Assembly: GCA_934178345.1 (NCBI GenBank)
Contig: CAKPQG010000014.1
Span: 1-59,639, forward strand
Length of the DNA: 59,639 nt
From: an uncultured Dialister sp.
Lineage (GTDB): Bacteria > Bacillota > Negativicutes > Veillonellales > Dialisteraceae
Direction: 5' to 3'
The position numbers and the translations under genes are program-made. This document shows positions 7,994-17,221 of the stretch, piece after piece. The notes beneath the pieces are model-generated. The model was given only the letters and a program-made list of their open reading frames with translations, ran no database searches and was not told where the DNA came from. Positions within the stretch are counted from its first letter, which is position 1. Every line of letters begins with the position of its first letter.

Positions 7994-8525
7994 GGCTTGG
8001 GGGATAGTGACGGGGGACTGGTGACTGGTGACTGGTGACTAGGGATTAGGGATTAGTAGCTAGGGATTAGGAGTAGTCAGTGACTGGCGACTCTCTCGCA
8101 TCGTCATTTCGAGCGAAGTCGAGAAATCTTTTTCATTCGCGGTCAGGCAGTCGATGTTTGACAATCCCAAACGGGAAACCTGCTATCCCCCGGCCTTCGG
8201 GCATCGCCTCGTATATATTCGCGGCGAAGCCGCCACCTTCCCCTTTGAAGTTTGGAAGCAGGAATGAGTAGCTAGGGATTAGGGATTAGATGGAAGCGGT
8301 AATCGAAATAGCACTATTGGCACGTTGACCGTTCTGCAAGGAAGATCTCTCGGCTACGCCCCTCTGACGGCGGCGCGAAGCGCTATCAAAACTCCGCGGC
8401 GCTTCTGCTTTTTGCGCCGCACTACCATTTCTCATTTTTCATTTCTCATTTCTCATTCAAGCGAATCTTTAAAGAGTAAGCCGCCCCTCAGGCTCCCCCA
8501 GGAAACGCCGGGCACTCATTTCATA
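7994..8525. repeat. Repeat mosaic between regulator and kinase
   Basis: GACT and GATTA heptads (about 8020-8095), a family D element (8102-8188), a GCGGCGAAGCCGCC hairpin, GATTA heptads (about 8265-8290), a GCGGCGC-GCGCCGC hairpin (about 8397-8420) and TTCTCAT heptads (about 8425-8460). Confidence 0.85.
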
Positions 8526-8537
8526 AGGAGCAAACCC

Positions 8538-9860
8538 ATGATCGACATCATTCTTCTGGTCTTTGCCATCGCCGTCCTTCAGGCGGGCGGGGCCTATGTA
8601 CGCTATATGCCCTTTGCGGGCATCATGGATGACAAGACGAAACGCCGCCTTTTTCGCGTGAACTGTCTCCTCCTGTTCTTCAATATGAGCTGGATGGCCC
8701 TCCTCGTAGACCAGCTCGGTCTCAACGTCTTCACCTACAAGTGCTGTCTGGCGCTCGGCTGGATTCCCTTCTTTCTCTCGATGCTTTTCATCTTTCCCAC
8801 CGCCAAAGCCGCACAGATCTTCATCCTCGGCATGCAGGGCATCTACATGTTTGCTCTCCACGGCATATCGGGCATCTGTATACTCCTTGGATTCTCGGAT
8901 ATACCCACAGAGAATCTCCTGATCGAGCATCTCCTCGTCTATGACTTCTTCCTTGCATTGACGCTTCCCGGTGCCTACCGCGTCTTTTCTCCCATGCTGC
9001 CCTCGAAACGTTTCATGAATGAAAAATCCTACTCCTACTACATGGCCGCCATCCCTATGATCCTCGTCATGACCGCTATGCCGACCAGCCTTATGGGCGA
9101 ACTCTGGTCTCTCGACAAGCTTTTCGTCTGGCTCATCCTCGTCATTTTCTTCATCGCCTTTGATCGCTACCTCATTTTGGAAAAGAAAGACTTCAATAGG
9201 GTAATGAATATCCAAAGTGCAAACCACCTGATGGAGAAATCCATTTCCTTCCTCCAGTCCTATGCCCAGCTCCTGCAGGATAATGGAAAAGAAATGTCCC
9301 TCTTTCGCCACGACCTGCGCCACCGGATCCTAGCGCTCCATGGACTCCTGCAGCGTGGGCAGGCGGAAGACGCCCTCGCGCTTCTGGAAAGCAGCCACGA
9401 AGACCTGGAACGCACCGCCACCCATCCCTACTGCCTGAATCCGATCATCAACGCCATCATCTCTATCTATTTCGAAAAAGCGAAAGGACTCTCCGTCCGC
9501 ACCAGCCACAAGATTTCCTTCCCGCAGAGCCTTCCCTCCATCGAAAGCCCGCTCGCCTATGTACTTGCGAACCTGCTCGAAAATGCCATCCAGGCCTCTG
9601 CCACCATGCCCAAAGAGAAACGGACCGTCGACCTCACGCTCCTTATGAAGGGAAATCAGATCGCTCTCTCCATCGTGAACCAATACGACGCACCCATCCG
9701 CTTTGATGAGAATGGCTACCCCAAAGCAGACAAGGAAGGCCACGGCTTCGGCATGGTCTCCATCGCCCGCTTCTTAGACACCCACCACGCCTATAAAAAT
9801 TTCACGCAGGAGGACGGTATAGTACGCTTCGAAGCGTACTTCACCGTGGAAGATGAGTGA
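8538..9860 (+). CDS. GHKL-family membrane sensor histidine kinase
   Basis: A 440-residue AgrC-like kinase. Residues about 1-215 contain six or more hydrophobic segments, forming the membrane sensor. A coiled linker leads to the phospho-acceptor site SLFRHDLRHR (His about 257), and the GHKL ATPase has the N-box LANLLENAIQAS and the glycine motif GHGFGMVSIA. ATG 8538 is preceded by ATAAGGAG; an in-frame extension upstream only translates repeats. The TGA stop (9858-9860) is itself part of the following GACT heptad tract. It is the likely partner of the regulator at 7259. Confidence 0.9.
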   Translation: MIDIILLVFAIAVLQAGGAYVRYMPFAGIMDDKTKRRLFRVNCLLLFFNMSWMALLVDQLGLNVFTYKCCLALGWIPFFLSMLFIFPTAKAAQIFILGMQGIYMFALHGISGICILLGFSDIPTENLLIEHLLVYDFFLALTLPGAYRVFSPMLPSKRFMNEKSYSYYMAAIPMILVMTAMPTSLMGELWSLDKLFVWLILVIFFIAFDRYLILEKKDFNRVMNIQSANHLMEKSISFLQSYAQLLQDNGKEMSLFRHDLRHRILALHGLLQRGQAEDALALLESSHEDLERTATHPYCLNPIINAIISIYFEKAKGLSVRTSHKISFPQSLPSIESPLAYVLANLLENAIQASATMPKEKRTVDLTLLMKGNQIALSIVNQYDAPIRFDENGYPKADKEGHGFGMVSIARFLDTHHAYKNFTQEDGIVRFEAYFTVEDE

Positions 9861-10270
9861 CTGGTGACTGGTAGCTAGGGACTAGGGATTAGAAATCCGG
9901 TTTACCGTTTATTTACATTCAAGGAGTAAAATAAAGAAAATAGCAAGAGCTGGAAAGCAACACCATCTGCGCTAAGGCCTCTCTCGTATCGTCATTCCGA
10001 GCGAAGTCGAGGAATCTTTTTCGTTCGCGGTAAAACAATTCATGTGAACGAAGGAATAACGGGAAACTTGTCATCCCAATTCAAATTCGCTCCGCGAATT
10101 TTGCGATACTGCGCATCGCCCAACCTCCGCCCTTCGGGCACCTCCTTCCAGAGGAAGGAGGCTGTGTTCTTTGTTCTTTCTAAAAAATTCGGCGCGCAGC
10201 GCCGCACCACAACCCTTTGAACCCATCAACCTGAACCCTGAACCCTGAACCTTCAGAACCCATTGCACCC
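9858..10270. repeat. Repeat mosaic after the sensor kinase
   Basis: GACT/GATTA heptads from the stop codon to about 9893, a family D element (about 9990-10078), a CTTCC-GGAAG hairpin (about 10140-10165), and CTGAA heptads (about 10215-10255). Confidence 0.85.
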
Positions 10271-10290
10271 CACTAGAAAGGAGTCCCATC

Positions 10291-10746
10291 ATGATCCGTC
10301 TTCTCTTTATCTCGCACACAGGAAATAATGAACCGCCGATGGCGCAATGCATCATGGACCACCTCATCCGAAAGGCCGGTCTGACAGAAGCCCTCTCCGT
10401 CTCCGCCGCCTGCTTTGCCAAAGAAGGCGCATCCCTTTCCAAGGCGGCGCAGGAAACGCTCTCCGCCCACGGCATCCCCTATACAGAGAAAAAGGCCTTC
10501 CCCATCGCATGGAAGACCTATGATGAGTACGACTTCATTCTCCTCATGAATGATAAGAACAATCCAGACATCTTCAATACCATGGGCGGCGATGTCGATG
10601 AGAAGATCCATCTCCTCTCCGAATACGCCGGAGAAGAAGCCGATATCCCAAACCCGCACAAAGGCGGCACCTTCGAAGACGCGTATGAGCTGGAAGAAAA
10701 AGCCTGCAAAGGACTTTTGAAGAAGCTCGAAGCATGGATACGGTGA
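10291..10746 (+). CDS. Catalytically dead LMW tyrosine-phosphatase homologue
   Basis: A 151-residue homologue of the phosphatase at 1075, aligning along its length (PMAQCIMDHLIRKAGL against PMAEFIMKDLIRKAGW). The P-loop reads SHTGNNEPP: Ser8 replaces the nucleophilic Cys, Glu14 replaces the phosphate-binding Arg, and the general acid Asp-Pro is Asn-Pro (IPNP). All three catalytic positions are lost while the frame and fold are intact, which suggests a kept non-enzymatic role, perhaps binding a phosphoprotein or related ligand. AAAGGAG precedes ATG 10291. It follows the sensor kinase but is probably transcribed separately, since a repeat tract intervenes. Confidence 0.88.
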   Translation: MIRLLFISHTGNNEPPMAQCIMDHLIRKAGLTEALSVSAACFAKEGASLSKAAQETLSAHGIPYTEKKAFPIAWKTYDEYDFILLMNDKNNPDIFNTMGGDVDEKIHLLSEYAGEEADIPNPHKGGTFEDAYELEEKACKGLLKKLEAWIR

Positions 10747-11355
10747 ATGGGAGACGTCAGATGTCAGACTCCAAATGAAGGCGGCGCTTCCTTATTATGA
10801 TGCACTGCACCGCCATTTCTTATTGTTCCCTCGCTGCGCCACAGCCCTGAAGTTTGAAAGCAGGGATGAGGGATGAGTAGCTAGGGATTAGGAGCCTCAA
10901 ATGACTGGTGACTAGTGACTTGTGACTGGTGACTGGAATACGACTTTCGGGCATCGCCCATATATATTCGCGGCGAAGCCGCCACTACAAGTTTGAAAGC
11001 AGGGATGAGTGACTAGGGACTGGTGACTGGTGACTGGTGACTGGGATTTCTCCGGCATCGTCATCCCGAGCGCAGTCGAGGGATCTTTACTGCACTGCGG
11101 GAATTAGCGTGTATGCGCCGAGGAAAAACAATGTCCTAGTGCTACCTCACATCAGGCGATGACCGTTCTGCAATAAAGATTTCTCGACTACGCTCGAAAT
11201 GACGATGCGCCGCGCGAAGCGCTGTCAAAACTCCGCGGCGCTTTCATATTTTTATGCGCCGCACCACCATTTCGCATTTCTCATTTCTAATTTCTCATTC
11301 AATCGAGGCTTTCATCCGCAATCCATGGGCGATCCGCCCACGAGCTAACCCAGAA
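10747..11355. repeat. Repeat mosaic between the phosphatase homologue and ftsH
   Basis: Heptads (about 10866-10940, 11005-11045), TTCGGGCATCGCCC, GCGGCGAAGCCGCC, a complete family C element (11059-11204), a GCGGCGC hairpin (about 11235-11262) and CATTC-type heptads (about 11270-11300). No gene seen. Confidence 0.85.
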
Positions 11356-11362
11356 CCCAAGC

Positions 11363-11394
11363 AAAAAAGGAAACTCTTACGAGCTTCCTTTTTG
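11363..11394 (-). terminator. Terminator of ftsH
   Basis: AAAAAAGGAA and TTCCTTTTT arms around CTCTTACGAGC, just past the ftsH stop. Confidence 0.85.
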
Positions 11395-11401
11395 TTTGCC
11401 T

Positions 11402-13225
11402 TTATTCTGCTTTCTCTTCCAGAATCCCCATGAACTGTTCTCCCGTGATGGTTTCCTTTTCATAGAGGTACTTTGCGAGCTCATCGAGTTTGCTGCGATG
11501 TTCCACAAGAATCTTCCTTGCTTTCTCGTGCTGCGCCTTGATGAGATCAGAGACGGCCTTGTCGATGCGTGCCTGTGTCTCCGGCGAGCAGGCGAGGGTG
11601 GTATCGCCGCCCAGATACTGGTTCGTCACATTTTCCATAGCGACCATGCCGAATTCATCACTCATCCCGTACCGCGTGATCATCGCGCGGGCAAGGCGGG
11701 TGGCTTTCTCGATATCGTTCGATGCCCCATTGGTGGATGTGCCGAAGACGACCTCCTCCGCCGCGCGGCCGCCGGTCAGCGTGGCGATCTGGTTCAGCAT
11801 TTCCTCTTTATTCATGAGGTAATGGTTGCCCTGCTCCACCTGCATGGTGTAGCCCAGCGCCCCGCTGGTTCTTGGGATGATGGTGATCTTCTGCACCGGC
11901 GCGGTGTGAGACTGCAATGCTGCGACAAGAGCGTGACCGATTTCATGGTAGGAAACGATGCATTTCTCTTTGTCCGTCAGGATCGCATGCTTCTTCTGGT
12001 AGCCGGCGATGACGACCTCGATGGACTCCTCCATGTCTTCCTGCGTCGCATAGGGACGATGGTCGCGAACGGCGCGGAGCGCGGCTTCGTTCACGATATT
12101 GGCGAGCTCCGCCCCCGATGCACCGGAGGCCATGCGCGCCACCTTGTCGTAGTCGATGGCGGGCGCGGTCTTGATCTTTGCCGCATGGACCTTGAGGATC
12201 GCGACGCGCCCCTGAAGGTCCGGCAGCGTGACAGGCACCTGCCGGTCAAAGCGGCCCGGACGAGTGAGCGCCGGATCAAGTGACTCCGGACGGTTCGTCG
12301 CCGCCAGGATGATGACGCCCGCATTGTCTTCGAAGCCGTCCATCTCTGTCAGGAGCTGGTTCAGCGTCTGCTCGCGCTCATCATTGCCGCCCAGGGCACC
12401 GCCGCCGCGCTTCTTGCCGATGGCATCGATTTCATCGATGAAGACAATGCACGGCGCTTTTTCCTTCGCCTGCTTGAAGAGGTCACGAACCTTCGCCGCG
12501 CCCATGCCGACGAACATTTCTACAAATTCCGAGCCGGAAATGGAGAAGAACGGCACTTCGGACTCACCGGCGACAGCCTTCGCCAGCATGGTCTTGCCCG
12601 TGCCTGGCGGGCCCACGAGAAGGATGCCCTTCGGCATCTTCGCACCGATGTCTCGGTACTTCGTCGGATTGTGCAGGTACTCGACGACCTCCTGCAGGCT
12701 GTCCTTCGCTTCATCTTCCCCCGCGACGTCAGCAAATTTGATGCCGTTCGTCGGCTTCACGAAGATTTTCGCATTCGATTTCCCCATGCCGAACTGCATC
12801 GCGCCGGGGCCGCCCATGTTCTTCATCAGCCGTTTATTCATGTACTGGCCGATGCCGAAGAAAATGAGGAGCGGCAGCACCCATGAGAGGAGCGCCGACA
12901 GGATCGGATTCATCGCTTCGACGATCTCTCCGGTGAAATCCGCGCCCGACTTGTGCAGACGCTCCACCAGCTCGGGGTCATTCATGATGGCGGTCTTGTA
13001 CGCCTGCTTGTCATCCTTCTTCGTAAAGAGGATCTTGTCCTGCTCCACCTGGACCTTGTCGATTTCCTTGTTCTCCGTCATCGTCATGAAGGACGAGTAG
13101 TCCACTTCCTTCACCTGATTCTCGCGGAGCATCGGCATGAAGATCGAATTGAACAGGAAGATCGCAAGGAAGATTAAAATGTAATACGCCAGTATAGGCC
13201 GTTTCGGCATTTTGACTTCGTTCAT
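11402..13225 (-). CDS. ftsH: ATP-dependent zinc metalloprotease FtsH
   Basis: A 607-residue membrane AAA protease that degrades misfolded and short-lived membrane and cytosolic proteins. Membrane segments lie at about 11-33 and 107-127, bracketing a small external domain. The AAA module has Walker A GPPGTGKT (205-212), Walker B VFIDEID (261-267) and the second region of homology around NRPESLDPALTRPGRFDR. The protease domain has zinc motif HEIGH (427-431). Length is within the normal 600-650 range. The start MNEVKMPK has AAAGGGAA upstream. It is monocistronic; a TATAAT at about 13278 on the minus strand may be its -10, but no good -35 is seen. Confidence 0.97.
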   Translation of the reverse strand: MNEVKMPKRPILAYYILIFLAIFLFNSIFMPMLRENQVKEVDYSSFMTMTENKEIDKVQVEQDKILFTKKDDKQAYKTAIMNDPELVERLHKSGADFTGEIVEAMNPILSALLSWVLPLLIFFGIGQYMNKRLMKNMGGPGAMQFGMGKSNAKIFVKPTNGIKFADVAGEDEAKDSLQEVVEYLHNPTKYRDIGAKMPKGILLVGPPGTGKTMLAKAVAGESEVPFFSISGSEFVEMFVGMGAAKVRDLFKQAKEKAPCIVFIDEIDAIGKKRGGGALGGNDEREQTLNQLLTEMDGFEDNAGVIILAATNRPESLDPALTRPGRFDRQVPVTLPDLQGRVAILKVHAAKIKTAPAIDYDKVARMASGASGAELANIVNEAALRAVRDHRPYATQEDMEESIEVVIAGYQKKHAILTDKEKCIVSYHEIGHALVAALQSHTAPVQKITIIPRTSGALGYTMQVEQGNHYLMNKEEMLNQIATLTGGRAAEEVVFGTSTNGASNDIEKATRLARAMITRYGMSDEFGMVAMENVTNQYLGGDTTLACSPETQARIDKAVSDLIKAQHEKARKILVEHRSKLDELAKYLYEKETITGEQFMGILEEKAE

Positions 13226-13289
13226 AGCGTTTCCCTTTCTTTGAAATATATTTTTGACTATTGGTCAGTAATTATATTATACGCTCTCG

Positions 13290-13649
13290 CAGAAGGAAAT
13301 GGTAGGGGGAATAATGGGTTCAGCGGGGAAGGTGGCGGCTTCGCTGCCATATACATGACGATACACGCAGCCCCTTTTTTCTCCTTCCTTTGGAAGGAGG
13401 TGACCCGAAGGGGCGGAGATTGGCCGCGTGAAACGGTATCCCCTCATTCGGGGAAACCAACCCCGCCTCGCTTCGCTCGTCTGCCCCTTCCAAAGGAAGG
13501 GGCGAGAATGATTTTTACATACGACCTTCGGGCATCGCCTCATATATACTCGCGGCAAAGCCGCCACCTTCATTCCTAATTCCTCATTCCTAATTCCTCA
13601 TTCGAGCAAAGCTTTCAGTCACAATCAAGGGACAGCACCCCTGAACCCT
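13290..13649. repeat. Repeat mosaic between ftsH and tatD
   Basis: Two facing CCTTCC/GGAAGG hairpin units (about 13383-13400 and 13486-13505), TTCGGGCATCGCC, GCGGCAAAGCCGCC, CATTC heptads (about 13570-13605). No gene seen. Confidence 0.75.
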
Positions 13650-14426
13650 CTATCGGATCCCCCAGAACCGTTCTGTATTCTCCTTCGCGTGTGCTGCGAG
13701 CACTTCCGTAGGCACGCCCATGTAGTGCGCGAGCGTCTCTGCCACATACGTGATATTCTGCGGCACATTCGTCCTCGGCAGGTGGAATCCGCGCGGCGTG
13801 AGGTAGGGCGCATCCGTCTCGATCATCACGCGGTCCAGCGGAAGGATCGTCACTGCCTCGCGCAGGTCATCCGCGCGCCGCTCATCACAGATCCAGCCCG
13901 TGATGCCGATGTAGAAGCCCATCGAAAGGAGCGTCTCGAGCGTTTCCTTATTTCCCGTATAACAGTGGACGACAGAGCGCGGACAGATGGCCTCGTGCCC
14001 GGCAAAGCAGGCGATGAAGTCCTCCGCTGCGTCCCGCTCGTGCAGGAAGAGCGGCTTTCCCAATTTCTCTGCGAGCGCGATCAGCTCCTTGAAGTAGTGG
14101 ATCTGATTCTCCTTCCTGCTGTACATGCGGTCATAGTCAAGCCCCGTCTCCCCCACCGCCAGGATGCGGGGATTCGTAGTCAATATTTCCTCGATGCGCG
14201 CCATGTCCTCCTCCTTCGCTTCGTCGGCGCTATGCGGATGGATCCCCGCCGTCCCGTAGACGTCATGGGTCTTCGTGAAATCATTCACGAGCTCATTCTC
14301 CTCCGCCTCCGAGCCCGTCAAAATGCACTGGATCCCCGCGGCGTGCGCGTCCTCGATGATCTTCTCCGGATGGGGGAAGGATTTCGTAAAAAGATTCAGT
14401 CCGATATCGTAGTAGGTGTATGGCAT
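13650..14426 (-). CDS. tatD: TatD-family metal-dependent DNase
   Basis: A 258-residue TIM-barrel hydrolase with a two-metal site: DIGLNL at the N-terminus (the His-x-His of YcfH types is absent here, as in TatD proper), AGIHPHSADE, GETGLDYDR, LFLHERDA, VVHCYTG and ETDAPYL. The segment ITGWICDERRADDLRE matches E. coli TatD closely, so this is TatD itself and not YcfH or YjjV. TatD is a 3'-5' exonuclease linked to oxidative DNA repair. The start MPYTYYD is preferred because AAAGGAC lies upstream; an ATG 30 bp earlier has no site. Confidence 0.93.
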   Translation of the reverse strand: MPYTYYDIGLNLFTKSFPHPEKIIEDAHAAGIQCILTGSEAEENELVNDFTKTHDVYGTAGIHPHSADEAKEEDMARIEEILTTNPRILAVGETGLDYDRMYSRKENQIHYFKELIALAEKLGKPLFLHERDAAEDFIACFAGHEAICPRSVVHCYTGNKETLETLLSMGFYIGITGWICDERRADDLREAVTILPLDRVMIETDAPYLTPRGFHLPRTNVPQNITYVAETLAHYMGVPTEVLAAHAKENTERFWGIR

Positions 14427-14470
14427 AGCGTTCGTCCTTTCTGAAATGTTTTTCATTTTTAGAGTTGTGC

Positions 14471-14537
14471 TATAATAAGCATAAGGGAAATGACCGGAAC
14501 CTTCGCCCTTTATTGGCGGGGGCTGGTCATTTTTTGT
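14471..14537 (+). ncRNA. Possible short RNA or isolated terminator
   Basis: An extended -10 (TGCTATAAT, 14468-14476) is followed within about 12 bp by a hairpin, AAATGACC to GGTCATTT with inner CGCC/GGCG, and six T. It would give a transcript of about 54 nt that is mostly terminator. It diverges from tatD. There is no clear -35 and no known family. Confidence 0.35.
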
Positions 14538-14604
14538 GTGATCATTTGTATTATATCACTCAACTGGACTACTCTTCGCAGGAAGTAAAATCTCTTTCTC
14601 TCGC

Positions 14605-14712
14605 AAAATTCAATTCAACCCAATTCAATTCAATTCAAGAAAGTGAATTGAATCGGGCATTTCAATTCATTTTCTTGAATTGACCTTGAATTAAACTTGC
14701 ATTGAAATCGAT
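14605..14712. repeat. AATTC pentamer-rich, self-complementary tract
   Basis: Repeated CAATT/AATTC/GAATTG words on both strands (CCCAATTCAATTCAATTC, AGTGAATTGAATC, TTCAATTC) can fold back on each other. This is the only AT-rich, pentamer-based repeat in the window. Confidence 0.7.
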
Positions 14713-14720
14713 TTGAGGCA

Positions 14721-14750
14721 CAAAAAAGGAGCCCGCAAGGGGCTCCTGAC
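14721..14750 (-). terminator. Terminator of the tRNA-Gly gene
   Basis: GGAGCCC-CTTGC-GGGCTCC followed by TTTTTTG on the minus strand. Confidence 0.88.
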
Positions 14751-14757
14751 ATGTCTG

Positions 14758-14831
14758 TGGAGCGGATGAAGGGAGTCGAACCCTCCTGTCCAGCTTGGGA
14801 AGCTGGCGTTCTACCGATGAACTACACCCGC
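14758..14831 (-). tRNA. tRNA-Gly (anticodon CCC)
   Basis: A 74-nt cloverleaf: acceptor GCGGGTG pairs with CATCCGC, discriminator T and an encoded CCA. The anticodon arm is CCAGC-TTCCCAA-GCTGG and the T arm is GAGGG-TTCGACT-CCCTT. CCC reads GGG codons. It stands alone, with its own terminator. Confidence 0.95.
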
Positions 14832-14927
14832 ATACTCATATGCATAGATGATACCACACTTTCCGCTCTTTTTCCAGTCTTCGGGAAAAGTTATTTAAGG
14901 AAACGGCTCGTCAAGTCACCAGCAACA

Positions 14928-14980
14928 AAAAAGGAGCTGTGAAGAAATGAATCCTCATTTCTTCACAGCCCCTTTTTACT
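14928..14980 (-). terminator. Terminator between tctA and tRNA-Gly
   Basis: Long arms AAAAAGGAGCTGTGAAGAAATGA and TCATTTCTTCACAGCCCCTTTTT; it works in either direction. It probably ends the tct transcript about 260 bp past tctA. Confidence 0.8.
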
Positions 14981-14989
14981 TTGCTTTCA

Positions 14990-15241
14990 TTTGGTTCAGG
15001 GTTCAGGGTTCGGGGTTCTCGTGGCGGATTCGCCGCCTTTTTTAGAAGATGGTATTCTCGTATCGCAGCCTTCCCCTCTAGGGGAAGGTGCCCCGCAGGG
15101 GCGGATAGGGTGACTATGGCATGAAAGACAGCTGGGATAAGGTTTCCCGGTCACTCCTATGAGAGCTGCAAGTCCCCCGCGGCAGACTGAACGCGAAAAT
15201 GAGAGGATCGTTATTTCACATCGCCTTTTGCGTGCAGCGAA
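14990..15241. repeat. Short repeat mosaic after tctA
   Basis: CTGAA heptads (about 14995-15018), a GGCGGATTCGCCGCC hairpin, a CCCCT-AGGGG unit (about 15073-15105), then unique sequence. No gene seen. Confidence 0.65.
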
Positions 15242-16750
15242 TCATCCTTTGATGGCTGCTTTCCCTTTCTTCAGCCAGTCCATGAGGAGCGGGGAGAAGG
15301 CGGAGAGGACGCAGAGGATGATGAGGACCCAGCAAATCGGGGTGGAGAAGAGGATGGAAACGTCGTTGCCCGAAAGGGTGAGGCTTCTCCTCAGGCCACG
15401 CTCGCCGATCGGCCCTAAGATGAGGGCGAGGACGACGGCAGCGGTATTGAGGCCCATCTTACGCATGAGGTATCCCATGACGCCGAAGATGAACATGAGG
15501 ACGACGTCGACGAAGCTGTTATTGATGGCGAAGGAGCCGACGACGCAGAGGACGAAGATGCACGGGATCAGGATGGCATCGGAAATCTTGGCGATGTGCG
15601 CGAAGATGCGGCAGCCGCCGAGTCCGATGAGGAGCATGAAGAACTGGACGATGACGAAGCCGGCAAAGAAGGTGTAGGTCATCGGCGCGTACTTGGTGAA
15701 GAGCTCCGGTCCCGGCTGGAGGCCCTGGATGATGAGGCCGCCCATGAGGACGGCGGTGACGGATTCACCCGGGATGCCGAGAGTCAGCGTCGGGATGAGC
15801 GAGCCGCCGGTGACGGCATTATTCGCAGCTTCGGAGCCCGCGACGCCTTCGATGGAGCCGTGTCCAAATTTCTCCGGTGTCTTGGAGAACTGCTTGGCAG
15901 TATTGTAGCCGAGGAAGCAGGCGATGGATGCGCCCGCGCCCGGAAGGATACCGATGATGTTCCCGATGAGCCAGGAGCGGATGACGGTCGGTGCGATCAG
16001 TTTCAGTTCATGGGCTTTGAGCAGTACGGAGTCTTTGAATTTCACGATGCTGCCGCGCTCTTTGATGGCTTTTTCCATGAGGATGAAGACTTGGGACATG
16101 GAGAAGAGTCCGATCATCGCGCAGGTGACGTTGATGCCGTTGTAGAGTTCGTCGACGCCGAACATATAGCGCTCCGTTCCTTCCATCGGATCCATGCCGA
16201 TGGTGGAGAGGATGAGGCCGAAGGCGCCGCTCATGAGGCCCTTGACCATGGAGCCGGTGGTGACGCCGGCGATGATGGTGAGTCCGAAGAGGGCGAGCCA
16301 GAAATATTCCGGACTGCCGAATTTCATCGCAAGCTCTGCAAGGAGCGGTGCGAAGAAGTAGAGGGAAATGCAGGAGAGAAGCCCGCCGAAGAAAGAAGCG
16401 GTGCAGGCGGTACCGAGCGCTTTGCCCGCGCGTCCCTGTTTGGTGAGCTCATAGCCGTCGAGTGCGGTCGCAGCCGAAGCCGGAGTGCCCGGGGTGTGGA
16501 TCAGGATGGCGCAGATGGAGCCGCCGAAGATGGCGCCGCAGTAAATGCCGCCGAGCATGATGAGGCCTGTTTCTGCCTTCATCCCGAAGGTGAGAGGCAG
16601 GAGGAGCGCGACGCCCATCGCTGCCGAGAGGCCTGGCATACAGCCGACAATGACGCCGATGGTGACGCCGATCACCATCATGAGAAGATTCATGGGGTCC
16701 AGAGCATTACCGAAGCCCTGGGCCATCAGTGCTAATGTATTCGCATCCAT
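15242..16750 (-). CDS. tctA: Tripartite tricarboxylate transporter, large membrane subunit
   Basis: A 502-residue protein with about 12 membrane segments, the transport subunit of a TctCBA secondary transporter driven by an ion gradient. Family motifs include VGCMPGLSAAMGVALLLPLTF near residue 40, GGIYCGAIFGGSICAILIHTPGTPASAATALDGYELTKQGRAGKALG near 65-115 and GIPGESVTAVLMGGL about 330. It lies 12 bp downstream of tctB with AGGAGG before its ATG, so the two are co-translated. The substrate cannot be told from sequence: citrate is the founding case, but paralogues take other carboxylates. Confidence 0.95.
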   Translation of the reverse strand: MDANTLALMAQGFGNALDPMNLLMMVIGVTIGVIVGCMPGLSAAMGVALLLPLTFGMKAETGLIMLGGIYCGAIFGGSICAILIHTPGTPASAATALDGYELTKQGRAGKALGTACTASFFGGLLSCISLYFFAPLLAELAMKFGSPEYFWLALFGLTIIAGVTTGSMVKGLMSGAFGLILSTIGMDPMEGTERYMFGVDELYNGINVTCAMIGLFSMSQVFILMEKAIKERGSIVKFKDSVLLKAHELKLIAPTVIRSWLIGNIIGILPGAGASIACFLGYNTAKQFSKTPEKFGHGSIEGVAGSEAANNAVTGGSLIPTLTLGIPGESVTAVLMGGLIIQGLQPGPELFTKYAPMTYTFFAGFVIVQFFMLLIGLGGCRIFAHIAKISDAILIPCIFVLCVVGSFAINNSFVDVVLMFIFGVMGYLMRKMGLNTAAVVLALILGPIGERGLRRSLTLSGNDVSILFSTPICWVLIILCVLSAFSPLLMDWLKKGKAAIKG

Positions 16751-16762
16751 GTCATTTCCTCC

Positions 16763-17221
16763 TTAGAGCAAGTCTTCGATGAGCATGCCCATCGGAAGGG
16801 GCACATTCAGGAAGAGATCAAAGGTACCGAATACCAGCACCACCATACCGGCGAGGACCAGCAGAATGTAGAGCGGACGGATCTTGAAGAATTTCAGACA
16901 GAAGAGCAGGTAGACCAGGGATGCGGGATAGAAACCGATGAGGTACATCATGACAAAGTAGAGGATGAAGGCCGCAAACATGGTCCAGAATTGTTTCGGC
17001 ATAAAGCCGTCGAAGAGAACCGGCATGTCGTTTTCCGAAGTCTTTTCTCTCCGGTAGTCACGCACCATCTGCCCCACGCGGACAGTGGTGAGAAGGAGCA
17101 GGAGCCCGATGACGAAGTGCGGATAGTGCCGCGCCCCGAGAGGAAAGCTCTGCGTCAGGTAGAGGAAAAAGAAACTGAAAGCGTACATGAAGCCGCAGAT
17201 ATAGATATCTGATTTTTTCAT
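16763..17221 (-). CDS. tctB: Tripartite tricarboxylate transporter, small membrane subunit
   Basis: A 152-residue TctB-family protein with four hydrophobic segments; FPLGARHYPHFVIGLLL in the first third matches the family. It partners TctA. AAAGGAGTC lies 11-16 bp before the ATG. It is separated from tctC by about 585 bp of repeats and a hairpin. Confidence 0.9.
   Translation of the reverse strand: MKKSDIYICGFMYAFSFFFLYLTQSFPLGARHYPHFVIGLLLLLTTVRVGQMVRDYRREKTSENDMPVLFDGFMPKQFWTMFAAFILYFVMMYLIGFYPASLVYLLFCLKFFKIRPLYILLVLAGMVVLVFGTFDLFLNVPLPMGMLIEDLL

Noticed and set aside
10291..10746. Arsenate reductase of the LMW-PTP fold
   Set aside because: The nucleophilic cysteine is replaced by serine, so neither phosphatase nor arsenate reductase chemistry is possible.
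13235..13580. Small genes on either strand upstream of ftsH
   Set aside because: Frames translate hairpin and heptad repeats, with no ribosome sites and no family resemblance.
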